From the NCBI GenBank assembly GCA_934474025.1, contig CAKSMF010000003.1:199712-263711 (forward strand): DNA of 64,000 nucleotides, read 5' to 3'. The notes under the pieces were generated by a model. That model had not been told where the DNA came from. It worked only from the letters and a program-made list of their open reading frames with translations, and did not search any database. Below, one piece after another: positions 9,391 through 17,495 of this stretch. Origin of the DNA: an uncultured Ruminococcus sp. (GTDB lineage Bacteria; Bacillota; Clostridia; Oscillospirales; Ruminococcaceae). The stretch's first letter is position 1. Each line of letters begins with the position of its first letter. Both the position numbers and the translations under genes were made by a program.

Positions 9391-10242
9391 ATGGAACTTT
9401 GGTTTACGGAGAAACATACTCCAGATGTTGACTTTTCTATAAAAGTTGACAGACAGCTTTATAGCGGACAAAGTGAATTTCAAAGGATAGATATATTCGA
9501 TTCTAAGGAATTCGGACGTTTTCTTACTCTTGACGGCTATATGATGCTTACTGAAAAAGATGAATTCATATATCACGAAATGATAACTCATGTACCTATG
9601 GCAGTTCACCCGAATCCTAAGAATATTCTTGTAATAGGAGCGGGGGACGGAGGAGTTATTCGTGAACTTACAAGATATGAAAGTGTTGATAATATAGACA
9701 TTGTGGAAATTGATGAACTTGTTGTTGAAGTTTGCAAAAAGTATCTTCCGACTACCGCTTGTCGTTTTGATGATAAAAGAGTGCATATTTTCTATGAGGA
9801 CGGAGTTAAATTTATTCGTCGCTGTGAAAATAAATATGATGTTATTATAGTGGATTCAACAGACCCTTTCGGAGTAGGTGAAGGTCTTTTCACTAAGGAA
9901 TTTTATGGAAGTTGTTTTAAGGCTCTGCATGATGACGGAATTATGGTTAATCAACATGAAAGTCCTTTCTATGATGAAGACGCTATCGCTATGCAACGTT
10001 CTCATAAACGTATAACAGAGAGTTTCCCTATAAGTAAGGTTTATCAGGCACATATACCGACATATCCTTCTGGACATTGGCTTTTCGGCTTTGCTTCAAA
10101 AAAATATCATCCTGTTCATGACCTTAACCAATCTGCATGGAATCTTCTAGGTCTTAAAACAAGATACTATAATACAAGACTTCATGTAGGAGCTTTTGCA
10201 CTTCCAAACTATGTAGAGGAGTTACTGAGAGATGTTGAATAA
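9391..10242 (+). CDS. speE: Polyamine aminopropyltransferase (spermidine synthase)
   Basis: The 283-residue enzyme shows the family landmarks: LWFTEKHTPDVDFSIKV at the N terminus, FQRIDIFDSKEFGRFLTLDG, the SAM-fold loop VIGAGDGGVIRE, the acidic DIVEIDE, and the catalytic VDSTDPFGVGEGLF. It transfers the aminopropyl group of decarboxylated SAM to putrescine. ATG 9391 is used because TAGGAGGG (9375-9382) is 8 bp upstream. It overlaps speB by 11 bp. Confidence 0.95.
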   Translation: MELWFTEKHTPDVDFSIKVDRQLYSGQSEFQRIDIFDSKEFGRFLTLDGYMMLTEKDEFIYHEMITHVPMAVHPNPKNILVIGAGDGGVIRELTRYESVDNIDIVEIDELVVEVCKKYLPTTACRFDDKRVHIFYEDGVKFIRRCENKYDVIIVDSTDPFGVGEGLFTKEFYGSCFKALHDDGIMVNQHESPFYDEDAIAMQRSHKRITESFPISKVYQAHIPTYPSGHWLFGFASKKYHPVHDLNQSAWNLLGLKTRYYNTRLHVGAFALPNYVEELLRDVE

Positions 10243-11083
10243 GAATATACAGACATTCATTGCTTGTGATTGCGAATACGAAAATGCCAATATAGTTCTT
10301 TTTGGAGCAGGTTATGACGGTACAACCAGTTTCAGAGCAGGAACACGTTTTGCCCCGTCTGCAATAAGAAATGAGTCTTTCGGAATAGAAACATACAGTC
10401 CCTATCAGGATAAGGATATGACAGATTACAGTTATTTTGATAGCGGGGATTTGGAATTACCTTTTGGCAGTCCTGAAAAAGTTCTTGATGATATACAACA
10501 ACGTTCTGAGACTATTCTCAATGACGGAAAAATTCCGTTCATGATTGGCGGTGAACACCTTGTTACTTTAGGACAGGTAAGAGCCGTTTCCAAAAAATAT
10601 AATGATTTATATATTATACATTTTGACGCACACGCCGATTTAAGAGACGATTATTTAGGACAAAAACTTTCACACGCTTGCGTTTTAAGAAGATGTCACG
10701 AAATAGTGGGTGACGGTCATATATTCCAGTTTGGAATAAGGAGCGGTGACAGAGATGAATTTAAGTTTGCAGAAAAGCACACTTATATGAATAAATTCAA
10801 TCTTGACACCCTTGAAGAAACAGTTAATAATCTTAAAGAAAAAAATGTTTATCTTACTGTAGATTTGGACGTTCTTGACCCGTCTATATTTGCTGGAACA
10901 GGTACTCCCGAGGCTGGTGGAGTTACTTTTGATGAACTCAGAAAGGCTCTTACATTAGTATGCAGTAAATTAAATATAGTAGCTTGCGATGTTAATGAAC
11001 TCAGTCCGCCTTATGACCAGTCGGGAGTTTCAACGGCTGTTGCTTGTAAGATTATAAGGGAAATTCTACTTGCAATGTCATAA
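10232..11083 (+). CDS. speB: Agmatinase
   Basis: A 283-residue ureohydrolase with the binuclear manganese motifs GGEHL, FDAHADLRDDYLG and DLDVLDPS, plus a C-terminal ACDVNELSPPYD. It hydrolyses agmatine to putrescine and urea. It overlaps the speE end, which implies coupled translation. With speA it forms the agmatine route to putrescine. Confidence 0.93.
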   Translation: MLNKNIQTFIACDCEYENANIVLFGAGYDGTTSFRAGTRFAPSAIRNESFGIETYSPYQDKDMTDYSYFDSGDLELPFGSPEKVLDDIQQRSETILNDGKIPFMIGGEHLVTLGQVRAVSKKYNDLYIIHFDAHADLRDDYLGQKLSHACVLRRCHEIVGDGHIFQFGIRSGDRDEFKFAEKHTYMNKFNLDTLEETVNNLKEKNVYLTVDLDVLDPSIFAGTGTPEAGGVTFDELRKALTLVCSKLNIVACDVNELSPPYDQSGVSTAVACKIIREILLAMS

Positions 11084-11098
11084 GGGAGAATATTAACT

Positions 11099-11764
11099 AT
11101 GAATTATGATTATCAGAAAATACGAGATTTATTTAATCTGAGTGTTCCTAATTCTTTGCCGGAAAAGCAAATTACTGAAATAAAAGATTATTTTGGTGCA
11201 ATTCCAAAGGCTCTTGAAGATTATTACCGTCTTTGCGGAGGGTGTAAAGAAATGAATTCTGCTCAGGATTTTCTGCTTACTCCTGACGGAATATATTCCT
11301 ATAAATTAAAGACTTGGAATTATTCTGATTATTGTGTGTTTTATGTAGAAAATCAATGTTGTGTTGAATGGGCTATTAAAAAGTCAGATTTGAATATGGA
11401 AAATCCTCCTGTATATGAAACTTATGACAGTGGTGAAACGTGGAATAAAATTTGTGATTCTGTGTCACAATATCTGATTTCGCATGCTTATCTGCAAGCA
11501 GTATTTTCATTTGAATATGCTTCAGAAGACTTTTTTGAAGCAGACATAAAGCAAATTGATGAAATAAGCAAAAAATTTTATCACATTGACGCAGATTCTT
11601 TGATTTATAATGGTGTCAGATTTTTTCAATCCTATCCGGATACTATAATTGCTGTTATGAACAATAATGATGAATTTTTTGATATATTTTATTCTTCGAG
11701 AAGTGAACAGCATTTTTCTGAAATTGATAACATTATTTGCGAAATAATGTTGATTGATAATTAA
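11099..11764 (+). CDS. SMI1/KNR4 (SUKH)-like protein
   Basis: The 221-residue protein carries a SUKH-type N-terminal half: LPEKQITEIKDYFGAIPKAL, then DYYRLCGG, then a WNYSDYCVFYVENQCCVEWAI strand region where the family reads and compares a ligand. SUKH proteins are often immunity proteins of toxin systems, but many are free-standing. No toxin gene is adjacent; the neighbours are polyamine genes 15 bp upstream and 95 bp downstream. The function here is unknown. Confidence 0.6.
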   Translation: MNYDYQKIRDLFNLSVPNSLPEKQITEIKDYFGAIPKALEDYYRLCGGCKEMNSAQDFLLTPDGIYSYKLKTWNYSDYCVFYVENQCCVEWAIKKSDLNMENPPVYETYDSGETWNKICDSVSQYLISHAYLQAVFSFEYASEDFFEADIKQIDEISKKFYHIDADSLIYNGVRFFQSYPDTIIAVMNNNDEFFDIFYSSRSEQHFSEIDNIICEIMLIDN

Positions 11765-11859
11765 AAAATAAATCCATGCTATTTTGATATAAAGTTATCG
11801 GGTATGGAGTTAAAATGGGAGCAGTTCCCAAATTATTTAGTAAAGGAGTATTTTAAAAA

Positions 11860-13062
11860 ATGAAAAAATGTATGATTATAGGTTGCGGAGGAGTAGCTTC
11901 CGTAGCAATTCACAAGTGCTGTCAGAACAGTGAAGTTTTTGAGGGAATAATGATTGCAAGCCGTACAAAATCCAAGTGTGATGCCCTCAAAGAAAAGCTT
12001 CAGCCTACAACAAAGACAGTCATTGAAACAGCTCAGGTTAATGCAGATAATGTTGATGAACTTATTGCACTTATCAATTCATATAAACCTGATGTTGTTC
12101 TCAACCTTGCACTTCCTTATCAGGATTTGACTATTATGGACGCTTGTCTTGCTACAAAAACTCACTATGTTGATACCGCAAACTATGAACCTTTAGATAC
12201 TGCAAAATTTGAATATAAATGGCAGTGGGCATATCGTGAAAGATTTGAAAAGGCAGGAATTACTGCACTTCTCGGAAGTGGTTTTGACCCAGGAGTAACA
12301 GGTGTATTTTCTGCATATGCTATGAAACACCAGTTTGATGAAATAAATTATATTGATATTCTTGACTGCAATGGCGGTGACCATGGATATCCATTTGCAA
12401 CCAATTTCAATCCAGAAATTAATATTCGTGAAGTATCTGCAAAAGGCAGTTATATTGAGGACGGTAAATGGATTGAAACTGAACCTATGGAAATCAAGAG
12501 AGTATATAATTTCAAGGGAGTAGGTGAAAAAGATATGTATCTGCTTCACCATGAAGAACTTGAATCCCTTGCACTCAACATCAAAGGAATTAAAAGAATA
12601 CGTTTCTTTATGACATTCGGACAGAGTTATTTAACACACCTCAAATGCCTTGAAGATGTTGGAATGACTTCCATTGAACCTATCATGTATGAAGGTAAGG
12701 AAATAGTACCGCTCCAGTTCCTTAAAGCCGTACTCCCTGACCCTGCATCACTTGGTCCGAGAACTGTCGGAAAAACTAACATAGGTTGTATATTCAGAGG
12801 TAAAAAGGACGGAAAAGACAAAACTTATTATCTTTATAATATATGTGACCATCAGGAATGCTATAAAGAAGTAGGTTCACAGGCTATTTCATATACAACA
12901 GGTGTTCCGGCTATGATTGGTGCTATGATGATTTTAACAGGAAAGTGGAATAAAGCAGGCGTTTATAATATTGAAGAATTTGACCCAGACCCGTTCATGA
13001 CTGAACTCAATAAATGGGGACTTCCATGGGAAGAAGATTTCAATCCTGTACTTGTTGACTGA
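11860..13062 (+). CDS. Carboxynorspermidine dehydrogenase (saccharopine dehydrogenase family)
   Basis: The 400-residue enzyme starts with a Rossmann NAD(P) motif (MIIGCGGVASVAIHKC) and has the family segments DVVLNLALPYQDLTIMDACL and GFDPGVTGVFSAYA. With a carboxynorspermidine decarboxylase two genes on, it is best read as CASDH, which joins aspartate semialdehyde to a diamine to form carboxy(nor)spermidine. A saccharopine dehydrogenase role in lysine metabolism is less likely because no lysine genes are near. TAAAGGAG lies upstream of the ATG. Confidence 0.9.
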   Translation: MKKCMIIGCGGVASVAIHKCCQNSEVFEGIMIASRTKSKCDALKEKLQPTTKTVIETAQVNADNVDELIALINSYKPDVVLNLALPYQDLTIMDACLATKTHYVDTANYEPLDTAKFEYKWQWAYRERFEKAGITALLGSGFDPGVTGVFSAYAMKHQFDEINYIDILDCNGGDHGYPFATNFNPEINIREVSAKGSYIEDGKWIETEPMEIKRVYNFKGVGEKDMYLLHHEELESLALNIKGIKRIRFFMTFGQSYLTHLKCLEDVGMTSIEPIMYEGKEIVPLQFLKAVLPDPASLGPRTVGKTNIGCIFRGKKDGKDKTYYLYNICDHQECYKEVGSQAISYTTGVPAMIGAMMILTGKWNKAGVYNIEEFDPDPFMTELNKWGLPWEEDFNPVLVD

Positions 13063-13068
13063 ATTTAT

Positions 13069-13716
13069 ATGCTTTTTATACAATGTCTCTCGATTTATTA
13101 TTATAAAGATGTCCGATATTCTAATTATGCAAATGCAAGGAGTTCATTTAAGTTTGACAGAATAAATCCAAAGTTTGCAAATTTTTATCCGAAAGAAATA
13201 AATCATAATAAAATGTTTGATTGTGAAGTGTTTTTGCAGTCGCTTATATACTGGCAAAATACTGACGGATTAAAGCTTTCTGGAGAAAAATTCAAAAAAT
13301 TTGGATATGAAATTTTTACAGAGGGAAAACGTGATACTTTCTGGAATTATCATAATCTTATAGCAAATATACGTATATTCAAAGAGGATAATATATATAG
13401 AATAATGTTCTGTGATGAAAATTTTTCTTACAGTCTCCCAAAACTTCATGGACATAATGAATCATATATGGACAAAAAATCCTCTTTCAAATATACTGAC
13501 AGAATTTTTGAAACTGCTTTCAGACTGCATAAAAATGAATATGGCAGAATTATTTTCAACGAAAGAATTGTTGAACACGATACAGGAATATGGTATTATG
13601 GACTTCATACTTATAATATAATAAACTGCGAAAAATCGGATTTCAGAGAAAAAATGTTTTATCGTAAAAATCCGGATTATGAATACAAAAATATGCAGTA
13701 TCTGAAATACTGTTAA
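13069..13716 (+). CDS. Uncharacterised protein in polyamine operon
   Basis: A 215-residue soluble protein rich in aromatic and basic residues, with no signal peptide or membrane segment. It starts 6 bp after the dehydrogenase gene and has no convincing ribosome site, so translation may depend on coupling. An in-frame ATG further in (MFDCEVF) could be the true start. No family is recognised. Confidence 0.55.
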   Translation: MLFIQCLSIYYYKDVRYSNYANARSSFKFDRINPKFANFYPKEINHNKMFDCEVFLQSLIYWQNTDGLKLSGEKFKKFGYEIFTEGKRDTFWNYHNLIANIRIFKEDNIYRIMFCDENFSYSLPKLHGHNESYMDKKSSFKYTDRIFETAFRLHKNEYGRIIFNERIVEHDTGIWYYGLHTYNIINCEKSDFREKMFYRKNPDYEYKNMQYLKYC

Positions 13717-13727
13717 GGAGGTTATTT

Positions 13728-13946
13728 ATGAATTTTGAGGACGCATTACAGCGTTTTGTTGATGAAAAGGAAGATTGTATTATATATATTTCCGGTGGAA
13801 TGATTATTGCAAGAATCCTTGAAATAGGTGACGGATTTATACGCATTGACGAAAAAGACAGCGAAAGCATTGTGAATAAAGAACACATTATAAGAGTGCG
13901 TTCCTATCCTAAAAACGAAAAGGGGAAAAAGAAAGTTGTTTTCTAA
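13728..13946 (+). CDS. Small uncharacterised beta-rich protein
   Basis: The 72-residue product has a strong ribosome site (AAGGAGG) and alternating strands (DCIIYISGGMIIARILEI, GFIRIDE, HIIRVRSYP), with a basic tail. The pattern resembles a small barrel such as an Sm-like or PRC-like fold, but no family is assigned. It is placed between the two carboxynorspermidine genes, and its stop overlaps the start zone of the decarboxylase (TAAAATG), suggesting coupled translation. Confidence 0.6.
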   Translation: MNFEDALQRFVDEKEDCIIYISGGMIIARILEIGDGFIRIDEKDSESIVNKEHIIRVRSYPKNEKGKKKVVF

Positions 13947-13947
13947 A

Positions 13948-15063
13948 ATGAATATAAAAACACCTTGTTATATAATTGATGAGGGAAAATTAATAAATAA
14001 CCTTGAAATTCTCAAGGGAGTACAGAACAGAACTGATTGTAAAATACTTCTTGCACAAAAAGCTTTTTCGTGTTATCATCTCTATCCCCTTATAAGCGAA
14101 TACCTTTCCGGAACTGCTTGCAGTGGTCTTTTTGAGGCAAAGCTCGGATTTGAGGAAATGCACAAGGAAAATCATGTTTTTTCAGCAGGATATCGTGAGA
14201 GTGAAATTGACGAAATAATTTCATATTGTGATGATATTATATTTAATTCTTTCGGACAGTTGGACAAGTACCGTAATAAAGTTCTTGGAGCAGGAAAGAA
14301 AATAGGTTTGCGAATAAATCCCGAATATTCCACACAGGAGGGTCATGAAATTTATGACCCTTGTTCTCCTAAATCACGGCTTGGCATTACAAACAGAAAT
14401 TTTGACAGAAGCAATTTACAAGGGGTTACGGGATTACATTTTCATACACTTTGTGAACAGAATTCCGACGACCTTGAAAAAACTCTTGACGTTGTTGAAA
14501 AAAATTTTGGTGATGTTCTCAAAAATATGCAGTGGATAAATTTCGGTGGCGGACATCATATTACACGTGAAGATTATGACATTCCACGCCTTGAACGTTG
14601 TATTCGTCGTATGCAGGAAAAATATAATTTGCAGGTATATCTTGAACCCGGTGAAGCGGTCGCTTTGAATGCCGGTTATCTTGTAACAGAAGTTATTGAT
14701 ATTATCAGCAATGATATGCCTATAGCTATTCTCGACTGTTCAGCAGCGTGTCATATGCCTGATGTTTTAGAAATGCCTTACCGTCCGCCCCTGCGTGATT
14801 CTGGATTGTTGAATGAAAAAGAATACTCATACAGGTTAGGTTCTCAAACCTGTTTGAGCGGTGATGCAATAGGAGAGTATTCATTTGATAAACCGCTTGA
14901 AATAGGGGATAAACTTGTTTTCGAGGATATGGCTATATATTCTATGGTTAAAAACAATACATTTAACGGAATGCCTCTTCCTGATATTCTTCTTTACAAG
15001 AAAAATGGCTCTTTTGAAGTGTTGAAACAGTTCGGATATAGTGATTTCAAGAGCCGTCTGTGA
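13948..15063 (+). CDS. nspC: Carboxynorspermidine decarboxylase
   Basis: The product is about 371 residues, a PLP enzyme of the alanine racemase-fold (type III) group. The PLP lysine is in KILLAQKAFS. Other family features are GLRINPEYS, LHFHTLCEQN, the glycine-rich WINFGGGHH, LEPGEAVALNAGYLV and DCSAACHMPDVLEMPYRP. It decarboxylates carboxy(nor)spermidine to the triamine. ATG 13948 is chosen because MNIKTPCYIID aligns with family N termini; a TTG at 13936 is the alternative. It is the last gene of the polyamine run. Confidence 0.92.
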   Translation: MNIKTPCYIIDEGKLINNLEILKGVQNRTDCKILLAQKAFSCYHLYPLISEYLSGTACSGLFEAKLGFEEMHKENHVFSAGYRESEIDEIISYCDDIIFNSFGQLDKYRNKVLGAGKKIGLRINPEYSTQEGHEIYDPCSPKSRLGITNRNFDRSNLQGVTGLHFHTLCEQNSDDLEKTLDVVEKNFGDVLKNMQWINFGGGHHITREDYDIPRLERCIRRMQEKYNLQVYLEPGEAVALNAGYLVTEVIDIISNDMPIAILDCSAACHMPDVLEMPYRPPLRDSGLLNEKEYSYRLGSQTCLSGDAIGEYSFDKPLEIGDKLVFEDMAIYSMVKNNTFNGMPLPDILLYKKNGSFEVLKQFGYSDFKSRL

Positions 15064-15086
15064 TGGTTTTATTTAAAAATTATATC

Positions 15087-15115
15087 TTGACTTATACTGA
15101 AATATGTGATATAAT
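15087..15115 (+). promoter_or_regulatory. Strong promoter for the scaffold/GGGtGRT pair
   Basis: TTGACT (15087-15092) and TATAAT (15110-15115) have a 17-bp spacer, placing the transcript start near 15122. The pair downstream uses codons typical of highly expressed genes. Confidence 0.75.
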
Positions 15116-15127
15116 ACTTTTATACGA

Positions 15128-15150
15128 CAGGATTTTTCATTAAAATCCTG
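15128..15150 (+). other. 5'-end mRNA hairpin of the scaffold/GGGtGRT transcript
   Basis: CAGGATTTT (15128-15136) pairs with AAAATCCTG (15142-15150) around a short loop, only a few bases after the predicted transcript start. There is no T-run, so it is not a terminator. Hairpins at the very 5' end commonly protect mRNAs from decay, which fits the high-expression codon use of both genes. Confidence 0.55.
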
Positions 15151-15170
15151 AATATGAAAGGAGTAATTAT

Positions 15171-15863
15171 ATGATTTATTCTCATGAAGTAGAAACAATG
15201 TGCCCTGTTAAACAGGGTGTTGCTCATGGTGCTGCTCCGATTCCGGAAGAAGCTAAGTGGGTAAAGGCTAAGGAAATAAAGGATATTTCCGGTTTTACAC
15301 ACGGCATTGGCTGGTGTGCTCCTCAGCAGGGTACTTGTAAGCTTACTCTCAACGTTAAAGAAGGCGTTATTCAAGAATGTCTCGTTGAAACTATCGGTTG
15401 TTCAGGTATGACACATTCTGCTGCTATGGCTGCTGAAATTCTTCCTGGCAGAACTATTCTTGAAGCTCTTAACACAGACCTCGTTTGCGATGCTATAAAC
15501 ACTGCTATGAGAGAACTTTTCCTCCAGATTGTTTACGGACGTTCACAGAGTGCTTTCTCTGAAGGCGGTCTTGTTATTGGTGCAGGTCTTGAAGATTTAG
15601 GTAAGGGACTTCGTTCACAGGTTGGTACAATGTATGGTACTCTCGCTAAAGGTCCTCGTTATCTCGAAATGACAGACGGTTATGTTACTGGTATCGCTCT
15701 TAATGAAGATGACGAAATCATTGGCTATCAGTTTGTAAACTTCGGTAAAATGATGGATTTCATCAAGGCTGGCGATGACGCTAACACTGCTTTTGAAAAA
15801 GCTAAGGGTCAGTACGGCAGAGTTGCTGATGCTGTAAAGATTGTTGACCCAAGAAAACAATAA
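15171..15863 (+). CDS. NifU-like iron-sulfur cluster assembly scaffold protein
   Basis: The 230-residue protein has a NifU/IscU-type core: three cysteines in conserved positions (WCAPQQGTCKLTL at about residues 46-58 and ETIGCSGMTHSAAMAAEIL near residue 77) and the LEALN helix. An N-terminal segment (MCPVKQGVAHG) and a C-terminal extension go beyond the usual 120-140 residues. It probably holds Fe-S clusters, but the partner is unusual: the next gene, 14 bp on, is a GGGtGRT protein rather than a cysteine desulfurase. Alanine GCT and leucine CTC/CTT codons are enriched, a sign of strong expression. Confidence 0.82.
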   Translation: MIYSHEVETMCPVKQGVAHGAAPIPEEAKWVKAKEIKDISGFTHGIGWCAPQQGTCKLTLNVKEGVIQECLVETIGCSGMTHSAAMAAEILPGRTILEALNTDLVCDAINTAMRELFLQIVYGRSQSAFSEGGLVIGAGLEDLGKGLRSQVGTMYGTLAKGPRYLEMTDGYVTGIALNEDDEIIGYQFVNFGKMMDFIKAGDDANTAFEKAKGQYGRVADAVKIVDPRKQ

Positions 15864-15877
15864 GGAGGACTTTTAAA

Positions 15878-16876
15878 ATGGCTTTATTTGAATCATATGA
15901 AAGACGTGAAAAGCAGATTCTTGCTGTTCTTGCACAGTATGGCATTAATTCTATTGAAGAATGTGCTGATATCTGCAAAGAAAAAGGTCTTGATATTTAC
16001 AAGCTTGTTGAAGGTATTCAGCCTATCTGTTTTGAAAATGCAAAGTGGGCTTATACAGTAGGTTGTGCAATCGCTATAAAGAAGGTCTGTACAAAGGCTG
16101 CTGATGCAGCCGCTGCTATCGGTGAAGGTCTTCAGGCTTTCTGTATTCCGGGTTCTGTTGCAGACCAGAGAAAAGTAGGTCTTGGTCACGGTAATCTCGG
16201 TAAGATGCTTCTTGAAGAAGATACAGAATGTTTTGCATTCCTTGCAGGTCACGAATCTTTTGCAGCTGCTGAAGGTGCTATTGGTATCGCTGAAAAGGCT
16301 AATAAAGTTCGTCAGAAGCCTCTCCGTGTTATTCTTAACGGTCTTGGTAAAGATGCTGCTCAGATTATTGCAAGAATCAACGGCTTTACATATGTTGAAA
16401 CTGAAATGGATTACCACACTGGTGAAGTTAAGGAAGTTTTCCGCAAGGCATATTCCGATGGTCTTCGTGCAAAGGTTAACTGCTACGGTGCTAACGATGT
16501 AACAGAAGGCGTTGCTATCATGTGGAAAGAAAACGTTGATGTTTCTATCACTGGTAACTCCACTAACCCAACTCGTTTCCAGCACCCTGTTGCAGGTACT
16601 TACAAGAAAGAACGTACAGACGCAGGCAAGAAGTATTTCTCTGTTGCTTCCGGCGGTGGTACAGGACGTACACTTCACCCAGATAATATGGCTGCTGGTC
16701 CTGCTTCCTATGGTATGACTGATACTATGGGTCGTATGCATTCAGATGCACAGTTTGCTGGTTCATCTTCTGTACCGGCTCACGTTGAAATGATGGGTCT
16801 TATTGGTATGGGCAACAACCCTATGGTTGGTGCTACTGTTGCTTGTGCAGTTGCTGTTGAAGAAGCTATGAAGTAA
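15878..16876 (+). CDS. GGGtGRT family protein (function unknown)
   Basis: The 332-residue protein contains the name-giving motif SGGGTGRTLHP near residues 252-262 and five scattered cysteines, including one in ADICKEK and one in QPICFENA. The family is found in anaerobes, usually next to the NifU-like scaffold seen here. Its reaction is not known; the pairing suggests a role in Fe-S or metal handling. A ribosome site AAGGAGG precedes it. Codon use is strongly biased, as in the upstream gene. Confidence 0.85.
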   Translation: MALFESYERREKQILAVLAQYGINSIEECADICKEKGLDIYKLVEGIQPICFENAKWAYTVGCAIAIKKVCTKAADAAAAIGEGLQAFCIPGSVADQRKVGLGHGNLGKMLLEEDTECFAFLAGHESFAAAEGAIGIAEKANKVRQKPLRVILNGLGKDAAQIIARINGFTYVETEMDYHTGEVKEVFRKAYSDGLRAKVNCYGANDVTEGVAIMWKENVDVSITGNSTNPTRFQHPVAGTYKKERTDAGKKYFSVASGGGTGRTLHPDNMAAGPASYGMTDTMGRMHSDAQFAGSSSVPAHVEMMGLIGMGNNPMVGATVACAVAVEEAMK

Positions 16877-16920
16877 TCCTTTAGAAGTTCATTTATATTG
16901 GTGAATTGATTATAAAAAAA

Positions 16921-16955
16921 GACAACTTTGTATAAAAACAGAGTTGTCTTTTTTA
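16921..16955. terminator. Terminator after the GGGtGRT gene, probably two-way
   Basis: GACAACTTTGT pairs with ACAGAGTTGTC (one G-U pair) and is flanked by A-run and T-run, so it can end transcription in both directions: from the GGGtGRT gene and from the minus-strand membrane protein gene. Confidence 0.85.
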
Positions 16956-16966
16956 TTCTTTAATAG

Positions 16967-17410
16967 CTAATCGTCATAATATGTATCTATGTATTCTTCG
17001 TTGTCTTCTGATGAATCGTAATTATTATAATTATATTGACTGTTAATAACTTTGGTTACTTTTTGTGATTCATTTAAAGCATTTGTTTTTTGTGAGTTAT
17101 ATTCCCTTTGAGAATCAATTACATTTTTTGTAATCTGTTCAGCACTGTCGCCATTTGCATATCCTTTACAAATAGGAATAGCAACTACTATAACCTGAAA
17201 GATTTCATCAACAAACGGCAGAGCATCTGGAATAATTATATTAGTTATGGCTAATGCTACAGCGAGTCCTTTATGCCCTTTTGTTATAAATATAATTGAC
17301 CCTACTAATAGTACAACACAACCAACAGTATCCAATAATGCAAGAGCTGCAATAATAATTATGGATACTCCTAATGAGTAAGGTTCAACTTGATTATTGT
17401 TTTTTGACAT
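16967..17410 (-). CDS. Small membrane protein, uncharacterised
   Basis: About 147 residues with hydrophobic segments near residues 13-33, 35-45, 50-66 and 75-85, then a polar acidic C-terminal tail rich in Asn, Gln, Asp and Tyr. The start at 17410 is preceded by GGAAGGGGG at good spacing; a GTG at 17419 is an alternative. No family is recognised. It is 85 bp downstream of the nucleotidyltransferase gene. Confidence 0.6.
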   Translation of the reverse strand: MSKNNNQVEPYSLGVSIIIIAALALLDTVGCVVLLVGSIIFITKGHKGLAVALAITNIIIPDALPFVDEIFQVIVVAIPICKGYANGDSAEQITKNVIDSQREYNSQKTNALNESQKVTKVINSQYNYNNYDSSEDNEEYIDTYYDD

Positions 17411-17495
17411 CTTGTCCACCCCCTTCCTGTAATATAATTATACTTACAGTGCAAGACATAGGGGTGTCCGTTCAAAGAAAATTTACATAATAAAA

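Noticed and set aside
15893..16741. 282-codon open frame opposite the GGGtGRT gene
   Set aside because: It is antisense to a clear, strongly biased gene; the long frame is a by-product of its codon use.
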